This document shows, in pieces, positions 27,008-35,070 of a stretch of DNA of 64,000 bases. The translations under genes were made by a program, and so were the position numbers. Every line of letters starts with the position of its first letter. Position 1 is the stretch's first letter. The notes beneath the pieces were generated by a model. That model was not told the DNA's origin, searched no databases, and saw only the letters and a program-made list of their open reading frames with translations. Origin of the DNA: Paracoccaceae bacterium (GTDB lineage: Bacteria > Pseudomonadota > Alphaproteobacteria > Rhodobacterales > Rhodobacteraceae); contig JACVZW010000020.1 in NCBI GenBank assembly GCA_014654775.1, positions 1 to 64,000 of the forward strand, given 5' to 3'.

Positions 27008-27364
27008 GTTACACCTTCATTTCGGACTCATCGATTCCCTCTCTTGGCTGCAACGCCAAATGACGAAGGACAAGAGGAAAGCTTTCCACGGTTTCTGTGG
27101 ATAACTCTGCGGGAAAGTTTTTGGCAGTGCGGATTTTCCCTTGTTTTCTGCTGCTTTCCTTGCATTGCCTAAAAAATAGGCAGATTTGCAAGACATTGAA
27201 AACAAACAAAAGATTTTCCAGATGACGGCAAATCCCTGAAAAACTTAGGGATTTTGTAACGTCTTGGTAACCAGAACCTCAGAAGTGGACAACTCTGTAA
27301 CAACCGCTGGTCGAAGGGCTGTAAACCTTACTCAACACCCAAGACGTCCGGCGTCTGCCATGCC
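27008..27364. repeat. uvrC upstream region, duplication copy B
   Basis: Second copy of the segment at 26221-26577, offset 787 bases. It runs from the start of the uvrC remnant to the last codons of the SDR gene (27328 onward), and is the original junction from which the unit was duplicated or the copy that kept the SDR gene. Contains the same conserved TGTAAC-like motifs and AGTGGACAA. Confidence 0.88.
27096..27104 (-). promoter_or_regulatory. Perfect DnaA-box sequence, copy B
   Basis: Minus strand TTATCCACA, here extended to GTTATCCACAG, the most common form in bacterial origins; variant TTGTCCACT at 27292-27284. Spacing between the two sites is the same as in copy A. Confidence 0.5.
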
Positions 27365-28104
27365 AGATGTTGGCCCCCGTCGACGGCGATCATCTGGCCC
27401 GTGACGGCCCGCGCATCGAGAAGGTATCCCAGCGCGGCGGTGATGTCAGACGGCGTTGCGCCGCGCTGCAGCACCGTCGCCGCGCGCTGGCGGGCGAAGG
27501 CCTCCGCCGTCTGTCGCCCGCCCTGCAGCGTGGGTCCCGGTCCGATGGCATTCACCCGCACCCGGGGCGCCAAACCCTGCGCCGAGGTCTGGGTCAACGC
27601 CCAAAGCCCCGCCTTGGCGATGGTATAGCTGGCGAAGTCCGGCGTCAGCTTCCAGACCCGCTGATCCACCATGTTCACGATCAGCCCCTGCGCCACGGGT
27701 TCGCCGCCCGCGTCGATCTCCGGCTCCGGCACCTGCGCGGCGAAGGCCTGCGTCAGCACGAACGGCGCGCGCAGGTTCGACTCGATGTGACGGTCCCAGC
27801 TTTGCCGGGTCGCGCTGACGAAATCGTCATGCTCAAAGATCGAGGCATTGTTGACCAGCACGGTCAAAGGCCCGGCCAGCGCCTCTGCCGCGCGTGGCAG
27901 CAGCGCCTGCACCTCATCCTCCACCAGAACATCCGCTGCCAGCGACACCGCCCGCCGCCCCATCGCGGCGATCTCGGCCACCACCGCCTCGGCCTCGTCC
28001 TTGCTGCCCGCGTAATGCACGGCCACATCGAACCCCCGGCCCGCAAGATAGAGCGCCATCGCCCGCCCCAGCCGCCGCCCGGACCCCGTCACCAATGCCC
28101 GCAT
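27328..28104 (-). CDS. SDR family oxidoreductase, pteridine-reductase-like
   Basis: A 258-residue SDR. The nucleotide motif reads TGSGRRLGRA (TGxxxRxG), typical of pteridine reductase/FolM-type SDRs rather than the classical TGxxxGxG. At the catalytic Ser position it has Asp (NMVDQRVWKLTPDFASYTIAK), again as in PTR1/FolM, with Tyr and Lys kept in YTIAK. It may reduce dihydropteridines, but the substrate is inferred only from these motifs. The ATG at 28104 overlaps nothing and lies one base after the upstream small gene's stop. Its 3' end was included in the duplication upstream of uvrC. Confidence 0.85.
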   Translation of the reverse strand: MRALVTGSGRRLGRAMALYLAGRGFDVAVHYAGSKDEAEAVVAEIAAMGRRAVSLAADVLVEDEVQALLPRAAEALAGPLTVLVNNASIFEHDDFVSATRQSWDRHIESNLRAPFVLTQAFAAQVPEPEIDAGGEPVAQGLIVNMVDQRVWKLTPDFASYTIAKAGLWALTQTSAQGLAPRVRVNAIGPGPTLQGGRQTAEAFARQRAATVLQRGATPSDITAALGYLLDARAVTGQMIAVDGGQHLAWQTPDVLGVE

Positions 28105-28105
28105 C

Positions 28106-28294
28106 TCAGCCCTTCCCGCAGTCGCATCCACCCTTGCCGATGAGATAGCGCCCGCAGGCCCGGCAGCGAGAGGGTTTCGCCCGCGCCATTTTTGATTTCA
28201 CCGACCGCGAGATCGCGCCGGGAAACAGCCATTTTCCGATCAGCCCGATCACGGCCATGCCGCCCAGAAACAGGATGAACAGCTTCAGCAGCAC
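28106..28294 (-). CDS. Small membrane-anchored zinc-ribbon-like protein
   Basis: A 62-residue protein with one N-terminal membrane helix (LFILFLGGMAVIGLIGKWLF), a basic stretch (RSVKSKMARAKPSR) and a C-terminal CRACGRYLIGKGGCDCGKG, a CxxC...CxC arrangement that could bind zinc. No named family recognised. It lies between the S49 peptidase gene and the SDR gene with gaps of four and one bases, so it is clearly part of their transcript. Confidence 0.78.
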   Translation of the reverse strand: MLLKLFILFLGGMAVIGLIGKWLFPGAISRSVKSKMARAKPSRCRACGRYLIGKGGCDCGKG

Positions 28295-28298
28295 GGGA

Positions 28299-29093
28299 TC
28301 ACAGCCCGAACCGCGCCCAAAGCGCGCGTTCCTCGATCCCCTGCATCAGCCCGTCGGTTGCCGCCATCCCCAGCCGCTGCAGCAGCCCGCGCTTCTGGCC
28401 ATAGGGGACCAGCCGCACCTTCTCGCCATAGATCTCCATCAGCTTGGGCCGCAGATGCGCCACGCCATCGACAAGGCCCAGCTTCGCCGCCTCGGCCCCC
28501 ACCCAGACATCGGCGTTGAACAGGTCCGCCGTCAGGTCCAGCCGCGCCCCCCGCCGCGCCTTCACATGGTCGATGAAGGCGGCATGGATCGGCTCCTGCA
28601 ACCGCTTCAACCGCTCCACATCCTCGGGCTTTTGCGGCAGGAACGGGTCGGCAAAACTCTTCGATTTGCCCGCCGTCACCACCCGCCGCTCAATCCCCTG
28701 CCGCGCCATCAGTTCCGGGAAGCCGAACGAGGCGAAGATCACCCCGATCGATCCCACGATGGACGAGGCATCCACAAAGATGTCATCCGCCGCGCAGGCC
28801 AGCCAATAGCCCCCGCTCGCTGCCACATCCTCGACAAAGGCATGGACCGGGACCTTCTTCTCTTCGGCCAACCGCCGCACCCGCGCCGCGATCAGCGCCG
28901 ATTGCACCGCCGACCCACCGGGCGAGTTGATGACCAACGCCACCGCCGCAGGCTTGCCCTTGGCAAAGGCCCGCTCGATCAGCGGGGCGATGGTCTGGTC
29001 ATTCAGGCCGCGCGATCCCACGCCGATCGCGCCCTGCAGGCGGATCACGGGAACGACAGCCGGTTTCGACAGGAAGGGGATGAAACGTCTCAT
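28299..29093 (-). CDS. S49 family serine peptidase (SppA/SohB-like)
   Basis: A 264-residue peptidase of the signal-peptide-peptidase A family. The catalytic Ser lies in VINSPGGSAVQS and the general-base Lys in VVTAGKSKS; ASGGYWLACAADDIFVDASS and VGSIGVIFAS are the usual flanking blocks. The length fits the short, single-domain SppA form. The N-terminus (RRFIPFLSKPAVVPVIRLQG) has only a weak hydrophobic stretch, so it may be cytoplasmic or peripheral. First gene of an operon with the zinc-ribbon protein and SDR. Divergent from the LysR gene. Confidence 0.92.
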   Translation of the reverse strand: MRRFIPFLSKPAVVPVIRLQGAIGVGSRGLNDQTIAPLIERAFAKGKPAAVALVINSPGGSAVQSALIAARVRRLAEEKKVPVHAFVEDVAASGGYWLACAADDIFVDASSIVGSIGVIFASFGFPELMARQGIERRVVTAGKSKSFADPFLPQKPEDVERLKRLQEPIHAAFIDHVKARRGARLDLTADLFNADVWVGAEAAKLGLVDGVAHLRPKLMEIYGEKVRLVPYGQKRGLLQRLGMAATDGLMQGIEERALWARFGL

Positions 29094-29171
29094 GCCCCAC
29101 AGCTAAGGCTGCGGGGCCCTGCGGACAAGGGCCGCTTGCGCAACGCGGCGGATTGGGGGCAGGGTCATCCC

Positions 29172-30062
29172 ATGATCGACAAGCTGGAAATGTTCATCGC
29201 CCTTGCCAACGAACGCCATTTCGGCCGCGCGGCCGAGGTGTGTGGGGTGACGCAACCCACCCTCTCCTCCGCCATCCGGCAGTTGGAAGATCAGCTGGGC
29301 GTCCAACTTGTCTTTCGTGGCTCCCGCTTTCAGGGCCTGACCCCCGAAGGGCAGCGCGTGCTGGACTGGGGCCGCCGCATCGTGGGCGATATGCGCGCGC
29401 TCAAGGATGAAATGCGCACCGTCCGCGCGGGTCTCTCTGGCAACCTGCGCATCGGCGTCATCCCCACCGCCCTGCCCATGGTCGCAGGTCTGACGGCGCC
29501 CTTCACCGCCAAACACCCCAATGTCCGCGTCTCCATCCTGTCGCGCACCAGCGCCGAGATCCTGACCGGCATCGAATCCCTCGATCTGGATGCGGGCATC
29601 ACCTATCTGGACAATGAACCACTGGGTCGCGTGGCGCAGGTCCCGCTCTATGCCGAATTCTATCGCTACCTCTGCGCCCCCGGCACCCCGCTGGCCGACC
29701 ATGATCAGGTGACTTGGTCCGAAGTGGCCGAACAGCCGCTCTGTCTGCTGACGGGCGACATGCAGAACCGCCGCATTGTGAACCAGCATCTGGCCGAAGC
29801 CGGGGCGGCGGTCGTGCCGCAGATCGAATCGAATTCCACCATCGCGCTGACCAGCCATGTCCTGACCGGGCGCTGGGCCTCTATCGTGCCGCGCCAACTG
29901 GCCCAAATGTTCATCGCGGGGGGGCAGCTCTGCTCCATCCCCATCGTCGCGCCTGAGGTGGAACACCTCGTCGGCCTCATCACCGCCCGCCGCGACCCGA
30001 TGACCCCGGTTCTTGCCGCCCTGATCGCCGAAGCCGAACGCTTCGCCAAGTCTGCCGCCTGA
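29172..30062 (+). CDS. LysR-type transcriptional regulator, probable formate dehydrogenase regulator
   Basis: A 296-residue LysR protein: N-terminal winged helix (FIALANERHFGRAAEVCGVTQPTLSSAIRQLE) and the C-terminal effector domain. It lies upstream of, and on the same strand as, the fds operon, which fits the FdsR-type regulators placed beside soluble formate dehydrogenases in other bacteria; here that link is positional. The ATG at 29172 is used; the frame is open far upstream, across the S49 gene, which is a shadow. Candidate operator: the palindrome at 30130-30151. Confidence 0.9.
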   Translation: MIDKLEMFIALANERHFGRAAEVCGVTQPTLSSAIRQLEDQLGVQLVFRGSRFQGLTPEGQRVLDWGRRIVGDMRALKDEMRTVRAGLSGNLRIGVIPTALPMVAGLTAPFTAKHPNVRVSILSRTSAEILTGIESLDLDAGITYLDNEPLGRVAQVPLYAEFYRYLCAPGTPLADHDQVTWSEVAEQPLCLLTGDMQNRRIVNQHLAEAGAAVVPQIESNSTIALTSHVLTGRWASIVPRQLAQMFIAGGQLCSIPIVAPEVEHLVGLITARRDPMTPVLAALIAEAERFAKSAA

Positions 30063-30070
30063 CCCGCTCC

Positions 30071-30098
30071 GTAGGGTGCGTGCTTGCACGCACCCTAC
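30071..30098. repeat. GTAGGG...CCCTAC palindrome
   Basis: Arms GTAGGGTGCGTGC and GCACGCACCCTAC with a TT loop, 13 bp perfect stem, just after the LysR stop codon. Nearly the same sequence as each half of 24270-24330. Probably ends the LysR transcript or is a REP-like element. Confidence 0.9.
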
Positions 30099-30116
30099 AG
30101 CTTTCAATAGACCAAA

Positions 30117-30159
30117 CCTATCAAACAACGGGAAATCAATATTGATTTCCCTATCAAAC
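30117..30159. promoter_or_regulatory. Palindrome with flanking direct repeats upstream of fdsG
   Basis: A perfect 22-base palindrome at 30130-30151 (arm GGGAAATCAAT) is flanked by direct repeats CCTATCAAAC at 30117-30126 and 30150-30159, 33 bases apart. It lies 47 bases before the fdsG start. The ATC-N-GAT core and AT-rich centre would suit a LysR-type operator for the formate dehydrogenase operon. Alternative: a promoter-proximal terminator. Confidence 0.6.
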
Positions 30160-30197
30160 GGCGTATCCCCAGACTCAGCACCCAAGGAAGGCCGCCG

Positions 30198-30668
30198 ATG
30201 TCGCAGACCAGCACCGAAATCGCCGCGCGTGTGGGGGAAATCCTCGACGCGCATGAGGGGATGGAGGGATCGCTTCTGCCGATCCTCCACGCCATTCAGG
30301 CCGCCTATGGCTATGTCCCCCGGGACGCGCTGCCGATCATCGCCAAACGGCTGAACCTGACCCGCGCCGAAGTGCATGGCGTGATGTCCTTCTACCACGA
30401 TTTCCGCGAAGACCCGGCGGGCAAGCATGTCCTGAAACTCTGCCGGGCCGAGGCCTGTCAGGCCATGGGCGGCGACCGTGTGGCGCAACATGCGCAGAAC
30501 CGTCTTGGCATCGACTGGCACCAGACGACGAAAGACGGCCAGATCACGCTGGAACCCGTCTTCTGCCTTGGCCTCTGCGCCTGTGCCCCCGCCGCTCTGG
30601 TGGATGGCAAGGTGGTGGGCCGGGTGGACGAAGCCCGCCTCGATGCGATCATCGAAGGGGTGCGCTGA
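30198..30668 (+). CDS. fdsG: Formate dehydrogenase gamma subunit (FdsG)
   Basis: NuoE-like [2Fe-2S] subunit (156 residues) of the soluble NAD-dependent formate dehydrogenase. Cluster cysteines appear in LCRAEACQAMGG and FCLGLCACAPAALVDG. It passes electrons between FdsA and the flavin in FdsB. Start at 30198 is 11 bases after an AGGAAGG ribosome site. The next gene starts at its last base, so FdsG and FdsB are translationally coupled. First gene of fdsGBA-fdhD-fdsD, the order known from Rhodobacter capsulatus. Confidence 0.94.
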   Translation: MSQTSTEIAARVGEILDAHEGMEGSLLPILHAIQAAYGYVPRDALPIIAKRLNLTRAEVHGVMSFYHDFREDPAGKHVLKLCRAEACQAMGGDRVAQHAQNRLGIDWHQTTKDGQITLEPVFCLGLCACAPAALVDGKVVGRVDEARLDAIIEGVR

Positions 30669-32197
30669 TGAAACTCTACGTCCCCCGCGACGCCGCCGCC
30701 CGTGGCCTTGGTGCGGATGAGGTCGCCGCCGCCATTCTGGCCGAGGCCGCCAAGCGCGGCCTGACCGTCGATCTTGTCCGCAACGGCTCGCGCGGGATGG
30801 TCTGGCTGGAACCGCTGGTTGAGGTGGCCACTGATGCCGGTCGCCTCGCCTTCGGCCCGATGACCGTGGCCGACGTCCCCGCGCTCTTTGCCGATCTCGC
30901 CGCGCATCCCAAGGCGCTCGGCCTGACCGAAGCGCTGCCGTGGATGGCGAAACAGACCCGTCTCACCTTCGCCCGCGTCGGGGTCATCGACCCCCTCTCG
31001 CTCGCCGACTACGAATCCCACGGCGGCCTTGCAGGCCTGCGCCGTGCGCTGGGCATGGACAGCGCCGCCATCGTGGCCGAGGTCACTGAATCTGGCCTGC
31101 GCGGGCGAGGCGGCGCGGGCTTCCCCACTGGCATCAAATGGAAAACGGTGGCCGAGGCGAAGGCCGACCGCAAATACATCGTCTGCAACGCCGACGAAGG
31201 CGACTCTGGCACCTTCGCCGACCGCATGCTGATGGAAGGCGACCCCTTCACCCTGATCGAAGGCATGGTGATCGCGGGCATCGGCACGGGCGCCACCAAG
31301 GGCTTCGTCTATCTCCGCTCCGAATACCCGGATGCGATCGAGGTGATGACCGCCGCCGTCGACATCGCCCGCAAGTCCGGGCTGCTCGGCGCCTCCGTCC
31401 TCGGCTCGGGCAAGGCCTTCGACATGGAGATTCGCACCGGCGCGGGTGCCTATGTCTGCGGCGAGGAAACCTCGCTTCTGAACTCGCTGGAAGGCAAGCG
31501 CGGCATCGTCCGCGCCAAGCCGCCGCTGCCGGCGCTGCAAGGCTTCATGGGCAAGCCCACCGTGGTGAACAACGTCATCTCGCTGGCCACCATCCCGGTG
31601 ATCTTTGAACGCGGCGCGGCTTTCTACAAGGATTTCGGCCTTGGCCGGTCGCGCGGCACGATTCCGCTGCAAATCGCCGGGAACGTGAAATTCGGCGGGC
31701 TCTTCGAAGTGGCCTTCGGCCTGACGCTTGGTGAAATCGTGGATCACATCGGCGGCGGCACCGCCACGGGCCGCCCGGTCAAGGCAGTGCAGGTCGGCGG
31801 TCCCCTCGGCGCCTATTTCCCCCGCGCGCTCTTCGACACCCCCTTCGGCTATGAGGAATTCGGCGCGAAGGAAGGCCTCATCGGCCATGCCGGGCTGGTG
31901 ATCTTTGACGAAACCGCCGACATGCTGAAACAGGCGCGCTTCGCGATGGAATTCTGCGCCATTGAGTCCTGCGGCAAATGCACCCCCTGCCGCATCGGCG
32001 CGGTGCGCGGCGTGGAAACGGTAGACCGTATCGCCAAGGGCGATGCCGACGCCATCCCGCTGCTGACCGACCTCTGCAGCACGATGAAATCCGGCTCGCT
32101 CTGCGCGCTTGGCGGCTTCACCCCCTATCCGGTGATGTCCGCGCTGACCCATTTCCCCGACGACTTCGCCCCCGCGATGAAAGAGGCCGCCGAATGA
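30668..32197 (+). CDS. fdsB: Formate dehydrogenase beta subunit (FdsB)
   Basis: NuoF-like diaphorase subunit (509 residues) that binds FMN, NAD and one [4Fe-4S] cluster. The N-terminal thioredoxin-like extension is followed by the NADH/FMN region GLRGRGGAGFPTGIKW and CNADEGDSGTFADR, then GAGAYVCGEETSLLNSLEG, and the cluster motif ESCGKCTPCRIG. Accepts electrons from FdsG and reduces NAD. Its start overlaps the fdsG stop and its stop overlaps the fdsA start by four bases. Confidence 0.96.
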   Translation: MKLYVPRDAAARGLGADEVAAAILAEAAKRGLTVDLVRNGSRGMVWLEPLVEVATDAGRLAFGPMTVADVPALFADLAAHPKALGLTEALPWMAKQTRLTFARVGVIDPLSLADYESHGGLAGLRRALGMDSAAIVAEVTESGLRGRGGAGFPTGIKWKTVAEAKADRKYIVCNADEGDSGTFADRMLMEGDPFTLIEGMVIAGIGTGATKGFVYLRSEYPDAIEVMTAAVDIARKSGLLGASVLGSGKAFDMEIRTGAGAYVCGEETSLLNSLEGKRGIVRAKPPLPALQGFMGKPTVVNNVISLATIPVIFERGAAFYKDFGLGRSRGTIPLQIAGNVKFGGLFEVAFGLTLGEIVDHIGGGTATGRPVKAVQVGGPLGAYFPRALFDTPFGYEEFGAKEGLIGHAGLVIFDETADMLKQARFAMEFCAIESCGKCTPCRIGAVRGVETVDRIAKGDADAIPLLTDLCSTMKSGSLCALGGFTPYPVMSALTHFPDDFAPAMKEAAE

Positions 32198-35070
32198 AAG
32201 ACTTCATCATCCCCGACCGTGATTTCGGCACGCCCGCCGCGAAATCCAAGGCGATGGTCACCCTCACCATCGACGGCTTCGATGTGACGGTCCCCGAAGG
32301 CACGTCCATCATGCGCGCCGCCGCCGAACTGGGCATCTCGGTGCCCAAGCTCTGCGCCACCGACAGCCTTGATGCGTTTGGGTCCTGCCGCCTCTGCCTC
32401 GTGGAAATCGAAGGCCGCAACGGCACCCCCGCCTCCTGCACCACGCCCGTCGCCCCCGGCCTCAAGGTCCACACCCAGAACGCCAAGCTGAAACAGCTGC
32501 GCCGCGGGGTGATGGAGCTCTACATCTCCGACCACCCGCTGGACTGCCTGACCTGCGGCGCCAATGGCGACTGCGAATTGCAGGACATGGCGGGTGCGGT
32601 GGGCCTGCGCGACGTCCGCTATGAAAAGGGCGAAAACCATTTCGAGGTTCGCAACACCAGCGGTGAGAAGAACCCCAACTGGCTGCCCAAGGACGAAAGC
32701 AACCCCTACTTCGCCTATGACCCGGCGAAATGCATCGTCTGCTCGCGCTGCGTCCGCGCCTGCGAGGAGATCCAAGGCACATTCGCCCTGACGATCGAAG
32801 GCCGCGGCTTCGACAGCCGCGTGTCCTTTGGGGCCAAGACCGACACGGCGCTCACCTCCGACTGCGTGTCCTGCGGGGCCTGCGTGCAGGCCTGCCCGAC
32901 CGGCACCCTGCAGGAAAAATCCGTCATCGATATCGGCACCCCCGACCGTGCCGTCATCACCACCTGCGCCTATTGCGGTGTCGGCTGTTCCTTCAAGGCG
33001 GAGATGCGCGGCGACGAACTCGTCCGCATGACCCCCTACAAGCACGGCAAGGCCAATCGTGGCCATTCCTGCGTCAAGGGCCGCTTCGCCTATGGCTACG
33101 CCTCTCACAAGGACCGCATCCTGTCGCCCATGATCCGCGACAGCATCAACGACCCGTGGCAGGAAGTCACTTGGGCCGAGGCGATGGACTTCGCCGCCAA
33201 CCGCATGAAGGGCATCATCGCGCAACACGGGCGGCAATCGGTGGGCGTCATCACCTCGTCGCGCTGCACGAATGAAGAAGCCTATCTGGTCCAGAAACTG
33301 ACCCGCGCGGTGTTCCAGAACAACAACACCGACACCTGCGCCCGCGTCTGCCATTCGCCCACTGGCTATGGCTTGGGTCAGACCTTCGGCACCTCTGCCG
33401 GCACGCAGGATTTCGACAGCGTCGAACAGACCGATGTCGTCATCCTGATCGGCGCGAACCCCACCGATGGCCACCCCGTCTTCGCCTCGCGCCTGAAGAA
33501 ACGCCTGCGCGCTGGTGCCAAGCTGATCGTGATCGACCCGCGCCGGATCGACCTTGTCGACACCGCCCATATCAAGGCCGCCCATCACCTGCCGCTGACG
33601 CCGGGCACCAATGTGGCCGTGGTCACGGCCATCGCCCATGTCATCGTCACCGAAGGCCTCTTTGACGAGGCCTTCATCCGTGACCGGTGCGACTGGGACG
33701 AATTCCAGGACTATGCCGAATTCGTCTCCGACCCCCGCCACTCACCCGAGGCGACGCAGTTGCTGACCGGCGTGAAGGCGGATGAACTGCGCGCCGCCGC
33801 CCGCCTCTATGCCAAGGGCGGCAATGGGGCGATCTATTACGGCCTTGGCGTGACGGAACATTCCCAAGGCTCCACCACCGTGATCGGCATCGCCAACCTT
33901 GCCATGCTGACCGGCAATATCGGCCGTCCCGGCGTGGGCGTGAACCCGCTGCGCGGGCAGAACAACGTGCAGGGCTCCTGCGACATGGGCAGCTTCCCGC
34001 ATGAACTGCCGGGCTACCGCCACGTCAAGAACGACTCCGTGCGCCAGGTGTTCGAATCCCTCTGGGGCGTGAAGATCGACAACGAACCCGGCCTGCGCAT
34101 CCCCAACATGCTGGATGCCGCGGTGGAAGGCACCTTCAAGGGCCTTTATTGCCAAGGCGAAGACATCCTGCAATCCGACCCCGACACGAAACACGTGGCG
34201 GCGGGCCTTGCGGCGATGGACTGCGTCATCGTCCACGACCTCTTCCTGAACGAGACGGCGAACTACGCCCATGTCTTCTTCCCCGGCTCCTCCTTCCTCG
34301 AAAAGGACGGCACCTTCACGAATGCCGAACGCCGCATCAACCGCGTGCGCAAGGTGATGGCCCCCCGTCAGGGCTATGCCGATTGGGAAGTGACGCAGCT
34401 TTTCGCACAGGCGATGGGGGCCGACTGGCACTACACCCACCCGTCCCAGATCATGGACGAAATCGCCATGCTCACCCCCTCCTTCGCGGGCGTCAGCTAT
34501 GAGCGGCTGGAGGAAATGGGCTCCGTCCAATGGCCCTGCAACGAAAAGGCCCCCGAAGGCACGCCGCTGATGCATATCGACGGCTTCGTGCGCGGCAAGG
34601 GCAAGTTCATCGTCACCGAATATGTGGCGACCGATGAAAAGACCGGCCCGCGCTTCCCGCTGCTGCTGACCACCGGGCGCATCCTGTCGCAATACAACGT
34701 CGGCGCACAGACCCGGCGCACCGACAACGTCATCTGGCACGACGAAGACGTGCTGGAGATTCACCCCCATGACGCCGAACTGCGTGGTGTGCGCGACGGG
34801 CAATTCGTCAAGCTCGCCTCGCGTTCCGGCGAAACCTCGCTGCGGGCCAAGATCACGGATCGCGTCTCGCCCGGCGTGGTCTACACGACCTTCCACCACC
34901 CGACGACGCAGGCCAATGTCATCACCACCGATTTCTCGGACTGGGCGACCAACTGCCCGGAATACAAGGTGACGGCCGTGCAGGTCAGCCCGTCCAACGG
35001 CCCGACCGAGTGGCAGGAGGAATACGAAGCGCAGGCCGCCCAGTCGCGCCGCATTCTGGCGGCCGAGTGA
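32194..35070 (+). CDS. fdsA: Formate dehydrogenase alpha subunit, molybdenum-containing (FdsA)
   Basis: Catalytic subunit (958 residues) that oxidises formate to CO2 at a bis-MGD molybdenum centre. N-terminal NuoG-like part: [2Fe-2S] with CATDSLDAFGSCRLCLVEIEG split as usual, His-ligated and [4Fe-4S] sites (DCLTCGANGDCEL, CIVCSRCVRACEEI, CVSCGACVQACPTG), then CAYCGVGCSF before the Mo domain. The Mo-ligating residue is Cys in TCARVCHSPTGYG, where E. coli FdhF has selenocysteine. C-terminal molydopterin-binding domain includes LLLTTGRILSQYNVGAQTRR. The ATG at 32194 overlaps fdsB; the longer frame from 31978 is inside fdsB. Confidence 0.97.
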   Translation: MKDFIIPDRDFGTPAAKSKAMVTLTIDGFDVTVPEGTSIMRAAAELGISVPKLCATDSLDAFGSCRLCLVEIEGRNGTPASCTTPVAPGLKVHTQNAKLKQLRRGVMELYISDHPLDCLTCGANGDCELQDMAGAVGLRDVRYEKGENHFEVRNTSGEKNPNWLPKDESNPYFAYDPAKCIVCSRCVRACEEIQGTFALTIEGRGFDSRVSFGAKTDTALTSDCVSCGACVQACPTGTLQEKSVIDIGTPDRAVITTCAYCGVGCSFKAEMRGDELVRMTPYKHGKANRGHSCVKGRFAYGYASHKDRILSPMIRDSINDPWQEVTWAEAMDFAANRMKGIIAQHGRQSVGVITSSRCTNEEAYLVQKLTRAVFQNNNTDTCARVCHSPTGYGLGQTFGTSAGTQDFDSVEQTDVVILIGANPTDGHPVFASRLKKRLRAGAKLIVIDPRRIDLVDTAHIKAAHHLPLTPGTNVAVVTAIAHVIVTEGLFDEAFIRDRCDWDEFQDYAEFVSDPRHSPEATQLLTGVKADELRAAARLYAKGGNGAIYYGLGVTEHSQGSTTVIGIANLAMLTGNIGRPGVGVNPLRGQNNVQGSCDMGSFPHELPGYRHVKNDSVRQVFESLWGVKIDNEPGLRIPNMLDAAVEGTFKGLYCQGEDILQSDPDTKHVAAGLAAMDCVIVHDLFLNETANYAHVFFPGSSFLEKDGTFTNAERRINRVRKVMAPRQGYADWEVTQLFAQAMGADWHYTHPSQIMDEIAMLTPSFAGVSYERLEEMGSVQWPCNEKAPEGTPLMHIDGFVRGKGKFIVTEYVATDEKTGPRFPLLLTTGRILSQYNVGAQTRRTDNVIWHDEDVLEIHPHDAELRGVRDGQFVKLASRSGETSLRAKITDRVSPGVVYTTFHHPTTQANVITTDFSDWATNCPEYKVTAVQVSPSNGPTEWQEEYEAQAAQSRRILAAE

